From assembly GCF_001661495.1 (NCBI RefSeq), contig NZ_BDDT01000001.1:372001-436000 (forward strand): 64,000 nt of DNA. The letters run 5' to 3'. Positions within the stretch are counted from its first letter, which is position 1. Every line of letters begins with the position of its first letter. Below, one piece after another: positions 1 through 11,216 of the stretch. This DNA is from Pseudoalteromonas prydzensis. Its GTDB lineage: Bacteria > Pseudomonadota > Gammaproteobacteria > Enterobacterales > Alteromonadaceae. The translations under genes were made by a program, and so were the position numbers. The notes under the pieces were generated by a model. The model worked only from the letters and a program-made list of their open reading frames with translations. It made no database searches and was not told where the DNA came from.

Positions 1-751
1 CAATTATAGAAAACTCCAACTGCACCTGCTCATCATTACTTTGCCGTATTTTTTCAGCAAGTTTGTTCGCACCCGTTACCATATCTTGCCCTTCGCCAAA
101 TTCAGGGGTTTCTTTGCTACCTACTGATAAGTAAACCCTAACGTCTTGTTTAGCTGTAGTAATCGGCTGAGATAGTATGTACTCATTATCAAACCACACC
201 GACGGGCTACCAATAATGTAACTTTCAAACATATTGGGTTGAGTAAAAAGCACATAAGCTGCAAATAAGCCCCCCAGTGAATTTCCCACTAAAGTACGTT
301 GTTTTGGGTTAATTCGGTAGTTAGCTTTGATATATTCAAACACCACTTCAGCTATAAAATCGATATGTTGCGCGGCTTTTCCTGTATCGAGCTGCCAATC
401 ATTTACTTTACTTGGGGTGTAATCGCGTACTCGGCTTGATGACCCTTTTGAGCCTTGCGAATAACCAATGGCAACAAGTATTGCTTCGTCCATGGCGCCA
501 CTGTTCATAGCAAAACGCGTAGCCCCCGATGCTACTTGAAACGCATAAGAGCCATCAAGTAAGTAAACAACCGGGTATGTTTTATCTTTATTACGGCTGT
601 AACTGCGCGGTAGTTTAATAAATACTGGGTAGCTAAGTTTGCTTTGTTGATCGGTAAGTTTAACCACAGAGCTTCTGGGGATTTTAAACGGCTGCTCAGC
701 AACGCTGCTAAACGTAAAAAATAACGCCGCTATCAGTAGTAAATATTTCAC
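1..751 (-). CDS. Secreted alpha/beta-hydrolase esterase (IroE/BesA-like), 3' end cut by window
   Basis: The frame is open from a GTG at 751 to the left edge, so the C-terminus is outside the window. The GTG follows an AAGGA five bases upstream. The N-terminus (MKYLLLIAALFFTFSSVAEQ) is a clear signal peptide, so the enzyme is exported. The text PVVYLLDGSYAF and the nucleophile elbow GNSLGG (Ser158) are typical of the putative esterase family PF00756, which includes siderophore esterases and S-formylglutathione-hydrolase-like enzymes. The catalytic Asp/His would lie partly beyond the edge. The substrate cannot be told; siderophore-ester or acyl-ester hydrolysis is family knowledge, not shown here. 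It runs on the same strand as the GST genes but after a 49-bp gap. Confidence 0.85.
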   Translation of the reverse strand, partial: MKYLLLIAALFFTFSSVAEQPFKIPRSSVVKLTDQQSKLSYPVFIKLPRSYSRNKDKTYPVVYLLDGSYAFQVASGATRFAMNSGAMDEAILVAIGYSQGSKGSSSRVRDYTPSKVNDWQLDTGKAAQHIDFIAEVVFEYIKANYRINPKQRTLVGNSLGGLFAAYVLFTQPNMFESYIIGSPSVWFDNEYILSQPITTAKQDVRVYLSVGSKETPEFGEGQDMVTGANKLAEKIRQSNDEQVQLEFSII

Positions 752-800
752 CCTAATCCTTATTTAATTTTTGTTCTAATTGACAGCTTTAAATGCTGCA

Positions 801-1441
801 CTAAAAATCTTCACGCCCTTGGAGCTCAGTAAAATCACTCATAATCCATTTTTGATAGCCAGCTCTGGTTTTTAGTAATTCAAACCACTGAGTCACTCGC
901 TCCGGCAATGTTATTGCTAATCCCTGAGATGTTAGACGATACAAAATTGCTCCTACACAAATATCAGCCAAAGTGATTTTACCACCGGCAAGATAGGGAG
1001 CATGGCTTAGTTGCTGCTCAATTATCTGTAAGCATTGTTCACAGGTTTGTAAGTCCTGAGTGATTTGCTCCATACAACGGTTGTTTTGCGCTTTGCGGTA
1101 ATAGCCCCAAAATGTGGCCATGAAAGCAGGTTGAAAAATCACCTGTGACCAATCCATCCAACGCTCATATAACGAACGCTGATAGGGCGATGCATAATAC
1201 CAGTCTGTCGTGCCATAACTTGCCGCCAAATAGCGCAATATGCTGTGCGACTCCCAAATAACATTATCGCCATCCACAATTACCGGCACTTTTTGCAACG
1301 GGTTCAATGCTAAAAATTCATCACTATCAAGGCCACTAAAGCGACCACCCACTTCAATATGCTGGTAACTCATACCTAGCTCGTCAAGAAACCAAAGTAT
1401 TTTTGTACATTAAACGAGGTTGTTCTTCCATAAACTTTCAT
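801..1441 (-). pseudogene. Glutathione S-transferase with a 1-nt frameshift near its start
   Basis: An open frame of 190 codons (801-1373) covers most of a GST but lacks the first beta strand. The missing part lies just upstream in another frame: ATG at 1441, preceded by GGAA, encodes MKVYGRTTSFNVQK. It then runs into a stop, while the following bases in the downstream frame encode LWFLDELG leading straight into the 190-codon ORF. The break is at a run of five T on the + strand (1400-1404). Six would restore NVQKILWFLDELG and a 213-residue protein. Residues KVPVIVDGDN and ESHSILRYLA are the GST glutathione-binding region. It lies 11 bp downstream of a second GST gene, so the two form an operon. 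It may be a real recent mutation or a homopolymer sequencing error. Confidence 0.75.
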
Positions 1442-1452
1442 TGTAATTCCTA

Positions 1453-2091
1453 TTATTGATAGTCTGTGAGACTAAGGTTTTCTTTGTTACACACTTTTAT
1501 AATTGCCTTGCGCTTCGCTAAGCGACGCAAGTAACTACCCAGATATTCAAAAGAAAGTGGCGGCCGTTTTAACTCATCGGCCCATACTGCAAGCATAAAT
1601 AAGTAAAAGTCACAAACGCTAAGTTGCTCTCCAACTAAGAATGTTTGATTTTCCAGCTGGGCATCCAGTAAAGCAAATATGTCGGCAATTCGCTTTTCTT
1701 GTGCAGCGATAATGGCACTGATATGACTGCTATCGATACTATGGCGCTGCGGATAAAAGTAGACCATGAGCTCAGCTTGCAAGGTATTCGTTAGATACAT
1801 CATCCATTGCAAGCACGCAGCTCGATTGTGCTCACCTATTTGCGGAATAAGCATCTTAGCAGGATGTGCTTCAGCAAGATGAATACAGATAGCGGCACTT
1901 TCAAAAACGACTTGTTGACCGTCCAATAATGTAGGTATTCGCCCTGCGGGGTTCAAGGATAAATAACTGGCTGCTTTATGAGCCTCGTTTTTTCTATCAA
2001 CTAAAATTAATTCAAAATCAGTTTGCAGTTCTTCGAGGATAAAGTGCGGCGCCATACTGGCGTTGAGCGGGTAATAATAAAGTTTATACAC
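1453..2091 (-). CDS. Glutathione S-transferase family protein
   Basis: A 212-residue cytosolic GST with an N-terminal thioredoxin-like domain (about 1-78) and an all-helical C-terminal domain. RIPTLLDGQQVVFESAAICIHLA contains the cis-Pro and the Glu-Ser pair that contacts glutathione. YYYPLNASMAPHFILEEL resembles the start of bacterial beta-class GSTs. It conjugates glutathione to electrophiles or reduces peroxides; the substrate is unknown. It is the first gene of a two-gene unit with the frameshifted GST. The katG gene diverges from it across a 345-bp gap, which suggests but does not prove a shared oxidative or detoxification role. Confidence 0.88.
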   Translation of the reverse strand: MYKLYYYPLNASMAPHFILEELQTDFELILVDRKNEAHKAASYLSLNPAGRIPTLLDGQQVVFESAAICIHLAEAHPAKMLIPQIGEHNRAACLQWMMYLTNTLQAELMVYFYPQRHSIDSSHISAIIAAQEKRIADIFALLDAQLENQTFLVGEQLSVCDFYLFMLAVWADELKRPPLSFEYLGSYLRRLAKRKAIIKVCNKENLSLTDYQ

Positions 2092-4614
<2,523 letters not shown>

Positions 4615-4637
4615 GCAAATCTGAGTAAATAACCTTT

Positions 4638-4667
4638 AGCGCGAGAGTATTAACTCTCGCGCTTTTA
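4638..4667 (+). terminator. Rho-independent terminator after katG
   Basis: An 11-bp perfect stem AGCGCGAGAGT / ACTCTCGCGCT with loop ATTA, followed by a short T run, begins 24 bases after the katG stop. Confidence 0.85.
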
Positions 4668-4742
4668 CCTATCAATTCCCCCCATTAAGTTCTTCATTTA
4701 ACTGTAAACCCCCATTACATAATACAAATTACTAAGCCTAAG

Positions 4743-6572
4743 CTATGGTGATGCAGTATCCGTGGCACAATTTTGCAACGACTTATTTTCTGACATATCA
4801 ATAATCAAGCATTTATCTGGCAGCGCATGATTAAGGTTATCGTAAATACTGAATGCTTGAGTCAGTGCCGATTTTAGCTGGCAAATGTTTTTACCTTTAT
4901 GGTTACTGCTATCGGCGCAATCAGTGTTGTTATTTAATAACTTAGCCATGGTTTGATACGTTTGCTGAGTTGCTTGGCTAATATCAGCAAATGCAAGCGT
5001 TCCAGCGTTGCGCACTAAGTAAAAGTCGGCGATAAAATCGAGCACTGTTTTAGCCTGTAAGCCTTGGCGCTGTGCTTTAGATAGCTGGCTCTCATCGTTA
5101 AACAGAGCCGTGATCTCTAATAACGACATATTCAATACTTGCTCACGAAAGCCTTGTGGCCACTCACGAGGAATAAACCGCCACTTCGCCAATGCCTGTA
5201 GATGCAACTTGCTGTAACGATGGTAATCCTTAGCCGTTAAAATGCGTTTATCCCATACTTGCTCAGGGTGATTTTTTATCAGGTAATCATGCTCTGTTTG
5301 GTAAGCGCTAAATAATCTATCAAAATGAGGCACGTTATCAATCGTAATCGTATCCACCTTTGCTAACTGTTTATTAAGTGTGACTAACTTATAAGCAGGG
5401 CGATATGCAGCGATAGAAGGTGCTTGAATATTAAATAAGGTGTTATGCTCGCTCTCAATGACAGATGTGTCGTTCATGTGCATGTGCCCGCCAATGTGCA
5501 GTTTCAAACCAGTTTCGGCGAGTAATTTTCGAGTATCACGACTAGGCTCTCTAGCTAACTGAAAAGCCGTATCACCAAACAGTGATTTAATCGACTGCGT
5601 TTGGCCATCGTAAAATTCCCCCATCGGAAAATGGCTAAACGCAACTAAGGTTTTACCTTGTGCTTTTGCCCTTTGCACTACTTGTGTGATCCACTTTAAT
5701 AAATAAGGCTTTTCAGTCAGCACTTTGTTATAGCCTGCATTGCCTGAGCCTTGAAAGATCAAATGGCCATTTTCCAGTTTTGGGATATACACGTTCGCAT
5801 CAATAGCCAATAACCAAAGTCCTGCAACAGGTTCAACTAAATAGCTGGTATCGGGTACTTGCTTACAACGTGATTGGTCATTCTGCGCGCATTGGGTATA
5901 ACTGCGCTCACTGAGCAACGACTGCTTGCCAAATGGTGTTTCCCACAGCAAATCGCGGTTATCTGGCTGCAAACCAAATGGCGCCATTATATCTACAATT
6001 TCTTGATAACCAGCATGAGCGATTTTATCGCTGCATACTAACGCATCATTATCTTTAGCATCCCCTTTACAACGTGGATGATCGGTTGAATAAATCCCCA
6101 CTTGTTGCCCGTCAGAGCCCAAAAAGTCAGCCTTTCCGCCTGCGCTTTTAAATGGTTTAACGGGATCATGATTACCGGGAATAGCAAAAAAACGCATACC
6201 GTACTTTTTTGCATAATCGTCTAGTATCGTTTTTAAACCATGCAAATGCACTGGTTGGCCGTCATCGGTAAAATCCCCTGGCAAGGCAACTAACTTTACG
6301 CCTTTGGCGGCAATGTCATCTAAGGTGGCGATCAGCGCAAAGTAGTTTTCATTAAATAATCGCGTGGAATGAATTTGCGCTTGCATGCTACGAATACTAA
6401 CAGGTTTAGCCTCTTTACTGAGCTCAATACCGTTAAACCCTTCTGCTGAAAAATCGCCATAAATATCATGAAAATGAATGTCGGGCACAAAAGCAATTTG
6501 CGTATTCTTTGTCGGCGTTGCATGAACAAATGTACAACTCAAACAAATTAGCAGTGATAATAATAACTTCAT
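4743..6572 (-). CDS. Secreted calcineurin-like metallophosphoesterase
   Basis: A 609-residue protein with a signal peptide (MKLLLSLLICLSCTFVHA). The metallophosphatase motifs appear in order: DIHFHD, GDFTDDGQ, GNHD, a later HFPMGEF and GGHMHMND, giving a complete di-metal site. It should hydrolyse a phosphoester outside the cytoplasm; the substrate is unknown. The C-terminal 200 residues have no domain I recognise and contain several Cys that could form disulfides. It lies downstream of a large TonB receptor on the same strand, separated by a hairpin terminator, so it may be expressed partly by readthrough. A Pho-type regulatory role for this neighbourhood is possible (see the 9.55 kb site). 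Confidence 0.88.
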   Translation of the reverse strand: MKLLLSLLICLSCTFVHATPTKNTQIAFVPDIHFHDIYGDFSAEGFNGIELSKEAKPVSIRSMQAQIHSTRLFNENYFALIATLDDIAAKGVKLVALPGDFTDDGQPVHLHGLKTILDDYAKKYGMRFFAIPGNHDPVKPFKSAGGKADFLGSDGQQVGIYSTDHPRCKGDAKDNDALVCSDKIAHAGYQEIVDIMAPFGLQPDNRDLLWETPFGKQSLLSERSYTQCAQNDQSRCKQVPDTSYLVEPVAGLWLLAIDANVYIPKLENGHLIFQGSGNAGYNKVLTEKPYLLKWITQVVQRAKAQGKTLVAFSHFPMGEFYDGQTQSIKSLFGDTAFQLAREPSRDTRKLLAETGLKLHIGGHMHMNDTSVIESEHNTLFNIQAPSIAAYRPAYKLVTLNKQLAKVDTITIDNVPHFDRLFSAYQTEHDYLIKNHPEQVWDKRILTAKDYHRYSKLHLQALAKWRFIPREWPQGFREQVLNMSLLEITALFNDESQLSKAQRQGLQAKTVLDFIADFYLVRNAGTLAFADISQATQQTYQTMAKLLNNNTDCADSSNHKGKNICQLKSALTQAFSIYDNLNHALPDKCLIIDMSENKSLQNCATDTASP

Positions 6573-6604
6573 ATAAAACGGCCTGTGACTGGAACACTTT
6601 AAAC

Positions 6605-6637
6605 AAAAAAACCGAAAGCATTAAGCTTCCGGTTTTT
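6605..6637 (-). terminator. Bidirectional-looking terminator between receptor and phosphoesterase
   Basis: A 13-bp stem with one mismatch (AAAAACCGAAAGC / GCTTCCGGTTTTT, loop ATTAA), with T runs readable in both directions. It sits 14 bp after the receptor stop and 32 bp before the phosphoesterase start, so it may attenuate rather than end the transcript. Confidence 0.75.
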
Positions 6638-6651
6638 ATACATTGAACCCG

Positions 6652-9420
6652 TTAAAAAATAGCTCTTAAACCTAGCGATACTCGACGCCCTGAAAACTCG
6701 TACATTGTCGGGAAAGCAGGATCTAAGGTATAGCCTTTGGTTTCTTCGCCAGTGATATTAATGCCCTCAAGCGTCACTTTTACTGAATCATTAATATTGT
6801 AGCCCAGTGATACATCTGTTTGACCGTAGGCATCACGGTAAACTGGATACATATCACGCTCAATGTACTCTACGTATTTATCTTTGTAGTTATACGAAAT
6901 ACGCGCATCAAAGCTTTCATTCTCATAATAAAAAGTCAGGTTGTAAGTTTCATCGGCAAGACCTTCTGGCGGCGTTGGAATGCCTAAATCAGAAGCTCCA
7001 GTTAATGAGTTATCTAACGTAGTGTAGTTAGCGTTAACACCAAAACCTTCTAACATACTACTAAAACGAACAAATGGGATTTGCGCAATAAATTCAATAC
7101 CGCTAACATCATACGACCCTTCAGCATTCACTTTTTGATAAACATCAAAGTCGTACACACCATCCACCGTGCCGTTATCGTTGTATTTTGTTACGCTTTC
7201 CACAACGCCGGTAAGTGACTCACGTACTACGCCTTCAATTTCTTTTTCAAAATAAGAAACCGCCAATAAACCGCCTTCTTCTAAATACCACTCTAGGCCC
7301 ACTTCCCATTGATCAGCATAAGTGGGTTTTAAGTCTGGATTACCATCACGGTATTTAAACTCGTTTAAGCTCACTGTGCGTTTATAAGCAATATCGGTAA
7401 GGGCAGGGCGCATTAATGTTTCTGAAGCCGCAGCACGCAGTACTAAGTCATCGTTAAGCTCAAGGGTAAAGTTAACACTAGGTAATACATCCGAGTAGTT
7501 ACCACTTTTTGATACTGGCGCTGAGGTGTAATCCGTTGAACCATCATCATTTTGTACTTGGTGATAGCCCGATGAATTTACGTCCGTCTCGATATAACGT
7601 ACACCGGTATTCAAGGTTGCTGGCATATCACCGATATCAAACGCAAAATCAGCCATAGCGTAAATGGCCGTGGTTTTTTCTTCTACTTGGTAGTATTGAT
7701 CGGGTTCAAAATCAACGGCAAAACCTGTATATCTCAGTTGGTCGCGGGCATAGCTATTTGAAATTTGACTCCAATCTTGCTTAGAAGACACCTCAGACAA
7801 GTACTCACCGCCATTAACAAGATCTGAAATACTGCTAAGCTGGCTGTCAGCAAGGGTACGCGTGCCGACCCAAGACGAGTCGCCCGCTGATGGGCCCGTT
7901 ACGCGGTTTGTACCGTAGTCGCGTTGTTTTGACTTATCTGTATAACGAGCACCAAACTGTACTTTACTTAACGCAGGGAAAAACTCTAAATTTAACTGAC
8001 GTGAAAAATCCAATTGCGCTGCGTATTTATCATCAGAAATAGCCTCAAGGTTTACTTCGTTATAATCAAATAAATAAGCCTCTGGTGAGTTATACATATC
8101 AAAAGTATCTGGGTTATCACTTGGGATAGTTTCTGCGCCGGTACTGGTATAACGTGAACGTGTTGCACGATAAGCCGTGTGCTTTAAGTTGGTCGTCTCG
8201 GTTGTTTTATCTGCGCCACTGTAGCCGATTAAACCATACACATCCCACTCACCCACTAACCAGTCCATCGCAATGCTAAATTGCTGATAGTCAGTATCAC
8301 TGCTGTTTTCTTTACTTAAAAATTCATGCTGTGTAGCCGCATAATCAACGTCAGTTAATACAGTGATGCCGTAATCGCTAAGGGTTGAACTGTCGTATCG
8401 ATTAACACGCTCTAACGAACTAATACTTGATGCTGTATAAGCCGCCGCATCGTATTCATCTTCGTGATCATCAAAGTTACCTAATAAACCATCAAACGTT
8501 AAACTAAACTCACTGCTTGGTTTATATTGCAATGATAACGTTGCTCCCCATTTTTCTTGCTCGGTAAGATAAGCACGGTCGCCCACTTTATCTATAAACA
8601 CTACGCGGCTAGTTTCATCGCTATCCAAACGATCGTTAATGCTAATACCTGTATCACGCTCTAAAACGTCTGCCGCTTGATCGGCTTGCCATTGTGATGA
8701 GCCTGACTTTTCTAACCAACGAGAAAGCGGACGAAAGTTAATGCCAGAATTACTATCGGTGCGGTTAGTGCGCTGCGAATAAGCAAAAGAGGCAAGTGCG
8801 CCCCAATCACCAAATGTGTCACTGGCTAAAAATGCTAATTTAGGATCAGTCTGCTCAGAAATATCATTATAAGCCCCTTCAACTGATGCGACTAACTTAC
8901 GTCCTTCATAATCAAATGGTCGTGCTGTGGTAATCGCAACCGAGCCTGCAATACCGCCTTCTTCATCCGCAGCAGTGGGGGATTTTTTTACCGTAACACT
9001 TTGAATAATTTCCGACGCAAAAATATCAAATTCAACATCACGACCGCCACTACCGGATGCCGTAGCAAGGTTATTAATCGATACAAAAGTAAACTCACTC
9101 GGCAAACTACGTACATTCACCTTTTGACCTAAGCCTTTATTTCGCTCAATCGTCACACCAGGCATACGCTGCAATGCTTCAGCAAGGTTTTGTTCAGGAA
9201 AATCAGCGATGTCTGAAGCGACAATCGAATCTGAAAAACCAATGTTTGTCCGCTTTAGGTCAATCGCTTTTTCTAAACTTTTAATATAACTACCCGTTAC
9301 GACGATTTGCTCCATCGCTTGCTCTTCATTTTCAGCGTCTTGCGCGTAACTTGGCGCGACAAATAACGCACTTAGTGCCAATGCTAAAGGTGATAGGGTA
9401 AAAATTCGCTTAGTCATCAT
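6652..9420 (-). CDS. TonB-dependent outer-membrane receptor (TIGR01782-like)
   Basis: A 922-residue receptor with a signal peptide ending near ALFVAPSYAQ, a TonB-box-like EQIVVTGSYIKS, a plug domain (about 45-170, with LAEALQRMPGVTIERNKG and VNVRSLPSEF), and a long beta barrel ending in the aromatic C-terminus RVSLGLRAIF. The plug wording (FDIFASEIIQSVTVKKSP, EEGGIAGSV) is that of the large receptor family common in Xanthomonas, Caulobacter and Alteromonadales. It lacks the N-terminal STN signalling domain, so it transports rather than signals. The substrate is not determined. It diverges from the ECF sigma gene; the phosphoesterase downstream hints at phosphorylated substrates, but this is inference. 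Confidence 0.93.
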   Translation of the reverse strand: MMTKRIFTLSPLALALSALFVAPSYAQDAENEEQAMEQIVVTGSYIKSLEKAIDLKRTNIGFSDSIVASDIADFPEQNLAEALQRMPGVTIERNKGLGQKVNVRSLPSEFTFVSINNLATASGSGGRDVEFDIFASEIIQSVTVKKSPTAADEEGGIAGSVAITTARPFDYEGRKLVASVEGAYNDISEQTDPKLAFLASDTFGDWGALASFAYSQRTNRTDSNSGINFRPLSRWLEKSGSSQWQADQAADVLERDTGISINDRLDSDETSRVVFIDKVGDRAYLTEQEKWGATLSLQYKPSSEFSLTFDGLLGNFDDHEDEYDAAAYTASSISSLERVNRYDSSTLSDYGITVLTDVDYAATQHEFLSKENSSDTDYQQFSIAMDWLVGEWDVYGLIGYSGADKTTETTNLKHTAYRATRSRYTSTGAETIPSDNPDTFDMYNSPEAYLFDYNEVNLEAISDDKYAAQLDFSRQLNLEFFPALSKVQFGARYTDKSKQRDYGTNRVTGPSAGDSSWVGTRTLADSQLSSISDLVNGGEYLSEVSSKQDWSQISNSYARDQLRYTGFAVDFEPDQYYQVEEKTTAIYAMADFAFDIGDMPATLNTGVRYIETDVNSSGYHQVQNDDGSTDYTSAPVSKSGNYSDVLPSVNFTLELNDDLVLRAAASETLMRPALTDIAYKRTVSLNEFKYRDGNPDLKPTYADQWEVGLEWYLEEGGLLAVSYFEKEIEGVVRESLTGVVESVTKYNDNGTVDGVYDFDVYQKVNAEGSYDVSGIEFIAQIPFVRFSSMLEGFGVNANYTTLDNSLTGASDLGIPTPPEGLADETYNLTFYYENESFDARISYNYKDKYVEYIERDMYPVYRDAYGQTDVSLGYNINDSVKVTLEGINITGEETKGYTLDPAFPTMYEFSGRRVSLGLRAIF

Positions 9421-9517
9421 GTTGTTCCTGTTGTATGTATTACGACTTTAAATTGATTTCGCTCCTAATGACGCTGCAAAAAATTAATAGGGGACGTATT
9501 TATTCGATGAAGTTTTT

Positions 9518-9584
9518 GTGTCGGTTTTGCGACACTACAATCATAAAAGTGTCATTAAATCATCATAAAAAAGGTGTCACCTTT
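9518..9584. promoter_or_regulatory. Regulatory repeats between receptor and ECF sigma gene, including a Pho-box-like site
   Basis: Three elements sit in the 219-bp divergent spacer. First, GTGTCG-GTTTTG-CGACAC (9518-9535), a perfect 6-bp inverted repeat. Second, two 11-bp direct half-sites GTGTCATTAAA and TCATCATAAAA (9549-9570), which match the PhoB half-site CTGTCATAAAA at 9 and 8 of 11 positions. Third, AAAGGTG-T-CACCTTT (9570-9584), a 7-bp palindrome. A TAGTAT possible -10 follows at 9589. The assignments are by eye. Confidence 0.45.
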
Positions 9585-9639
9585 GCTCTAGTATGAGCGT
9601 CTATTAAAAATGTAATGTTATAGATAATGATGAGAACTG

Positions 9640-10179
9640 ATGCCTCAAACTCAAACGCCGCCATCGCTAATAAACGCACAAGGTCAACAAAATAGACCCC
9701 TCGTTAAGTGCTTTATTGCCAACCAAGATGCACTAAAAAGCTTTTTTCGTCGGGCTGTCGGTGAGCAAGCCGATGCCGATGATTTATTTCAAAAATTGCT
9801 GATGAAAGCATTAAAAATTGAATGTTCGGAGCATATTGATAACCCGTTAGCGTATGGCTATCGCATGGCAAAACATTTAGTGATTGATCATCATCGAGAG
9901 CAAAATAAATCTCCCGAGAGCTTAGAGCACGAACCTGAAAGTAATGCGCTGTCACTTGAGAATTTACTTGAGCATGAACAACGCTTGCGCTTATACCAGC
10001 AAGTGCTCACGCAAATGTCAGCACTGCGCCGTGATGTGTTTATTCGTCGCCGCTTACATGGCGAAAGCCGTCAACAAATAGCGCAAAGCTTAGGGTTATC
10101 AGAAGAGGCGGTAAAAAAGCATATTTCCCGCGCGATGGATATGCTCAAAGACGCAATCAGCGAATTTATTGGTGACTAA
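9640..10179 (+). CDS. ECF-type RNA polymerase sigma factor (FecI-like)
   Basis: A 179-residue sigma factor with only regions 2 and 4. Region 2 spans about 25-95 (EQADADDLFQKLLMKALK, YRMAKHLVIDHHREQ). Region 4 spans about 115-170, with the helix-turn-helix HGESRQQIAQSLGLSEEAVKKHI. It should direct RNA polymerase to a few promoters when released or activated by the FecR protein encoded 60 bp downstream. The gene order sigma, FecR, STN-receptor is the classic cell-surface signalling layout of FecIRA. Its likely targets are the receptor at 11.2 kb and perhaps the divergent receptor. Confidence 0.92.
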   Translation: MPQTQTPPSLINAQGQQNRPLVKCFIANQDALKSFFRRAVGEQADADDLFQKLLMKALKIECSEHIDNPLAYGYRMAKHLVIDHHREQNKSPESLEHEPESNALSLENLLEHEQRLRLYQQVLTQMSALRRDVFIRRRLHGESRQQIAQSLGLSEEAVKKHISRAMDMLKDAISEFIGD

Positions 10180-10239
10180 TTGTCCCCTTAATGAACGTTA
10201 AGTCGTTATATTAATAATAGAGATAGATAGAGAAATAAC

Positions 10240-11115
10240 ATGGTCACCTCATCCAAACATGACGATGAAAATAAAGATCCACTCAAGCAAGCGATTTGGC
10301 AAGATACAGCACTTACCGAAGCACTTAAAACGCTAGATACGTCCACCAAAATCGCAGCGCCAACACACATAAAAGCCAACACCCATACTAACTTTTGGCT
10401 CTGGGGCAGCGCACTTGCGGCAAGTATAATCATGGCGGTAGTCGGGGTGGCAACATTAAGTCCAGAGGTTAGCCCAACAACAGCAACTTTCATTGCCACA
10501 CAGCAATTTACAGCGACCAAAGCAACCGATATTACCTTGTCGGACGGCTCTGAAGTTGCGTTAAATACGCAAACTAACCTGCAATTTCATGAAAATGATA
10601 AAACCAGACAAGCCATCTTAAGCAAAGGAGAGGCCTACTTTGCAGTTCAGCGCGATGAGCAACGCCCATTTACCATTGATACCGGTAACGCAACAGTTAG
10701 CGTGCTAGGCACCGCGTTTAATATTGATAAAACCCTAAGTGGAACAACGATTGATGTATTTCATGGCAAAGTGGCAGTAACCACCCGCGATAACTCACAA
10801 CGAGTAGAATTAGTAAAAGGACAGCGCGCCCGCGTTGATGCCAAGCAAATTATTGTAACGACCTTTAAAACACAGCAACCAGATTGGCAATTAGGCTGGC
10901 TAGATTTAGAAAATGTGACCATTAACGATGCTATTTTTCAACTTAATCGCTATACCGACAAACCACTAGTTCTGAGTAATGTGGATGCGGACCTGCGCGT
11001 CAGCGGTCGCTTTAAAACGGCAGATGTATTAGGGGCAGCATCTTTAATAGCACAGTTGAATCAACTTGAGGTTAATCAATTTGACGACAGTATTGTATTG
11101 TCAGCAACGCAATAA
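10240..11115 (+). CDS. FecR-family anti-sigma/sigma regulator
   Basis: A 291-residue inner-membrane regulator: a cytoplasmic N-terminal arm (about 1-45), one membrane segment (FWLWGSALAASIIMAVVGVATL, about 47-68), then a periplasmic FecR domain (about 90-200, with ITLSDGSEVALNTQTNL and VLGTAFNI) and a C-terminal STN-like part (INDAIFQLNRYTDKPLVLSN). By family knowledge it receives the signal from the STN domain of the receptor encoded downstream and controls the ECF sigma encoded upstream. The 101-bp gap to the receptor gene leaves room for a separate promoter. Confidence 0.92.
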   Translation: MVTSSKHDDENKDPLKQAIWQDTALTEALKTLDTSTKIAAPTHIKANTHTNFWLWGSALAASIIMAVVGVATLSPEVSPTTATFIATQQFTATKATDITLSDGSEVALNTQTNLQFHENDKTRQAILSKGEAYFAVQRDEQRPFTIDTGNATVSVLGTAFNIDKTLSGTTIDVFHGKVAVTTRDNSQRVELVKGQRARVDAKQIIVTTFKTQQPDWQLGWLDLENVTINDAIFQLNRYTDKPLVLSNVDADLRVSGRFKTADVLGAASLIAQLNQLEVNQFDDSIVLSATQ

Positions 11116-11216
11116 AGGTTGATTGGTTTTATTTATAACTTACAGGGCAATGTCATAAAGTGTTCATCTAAATTCTTCACACTAAGGGTTTAATGAAATT
11201 GGAAGGCTGTTCATAG

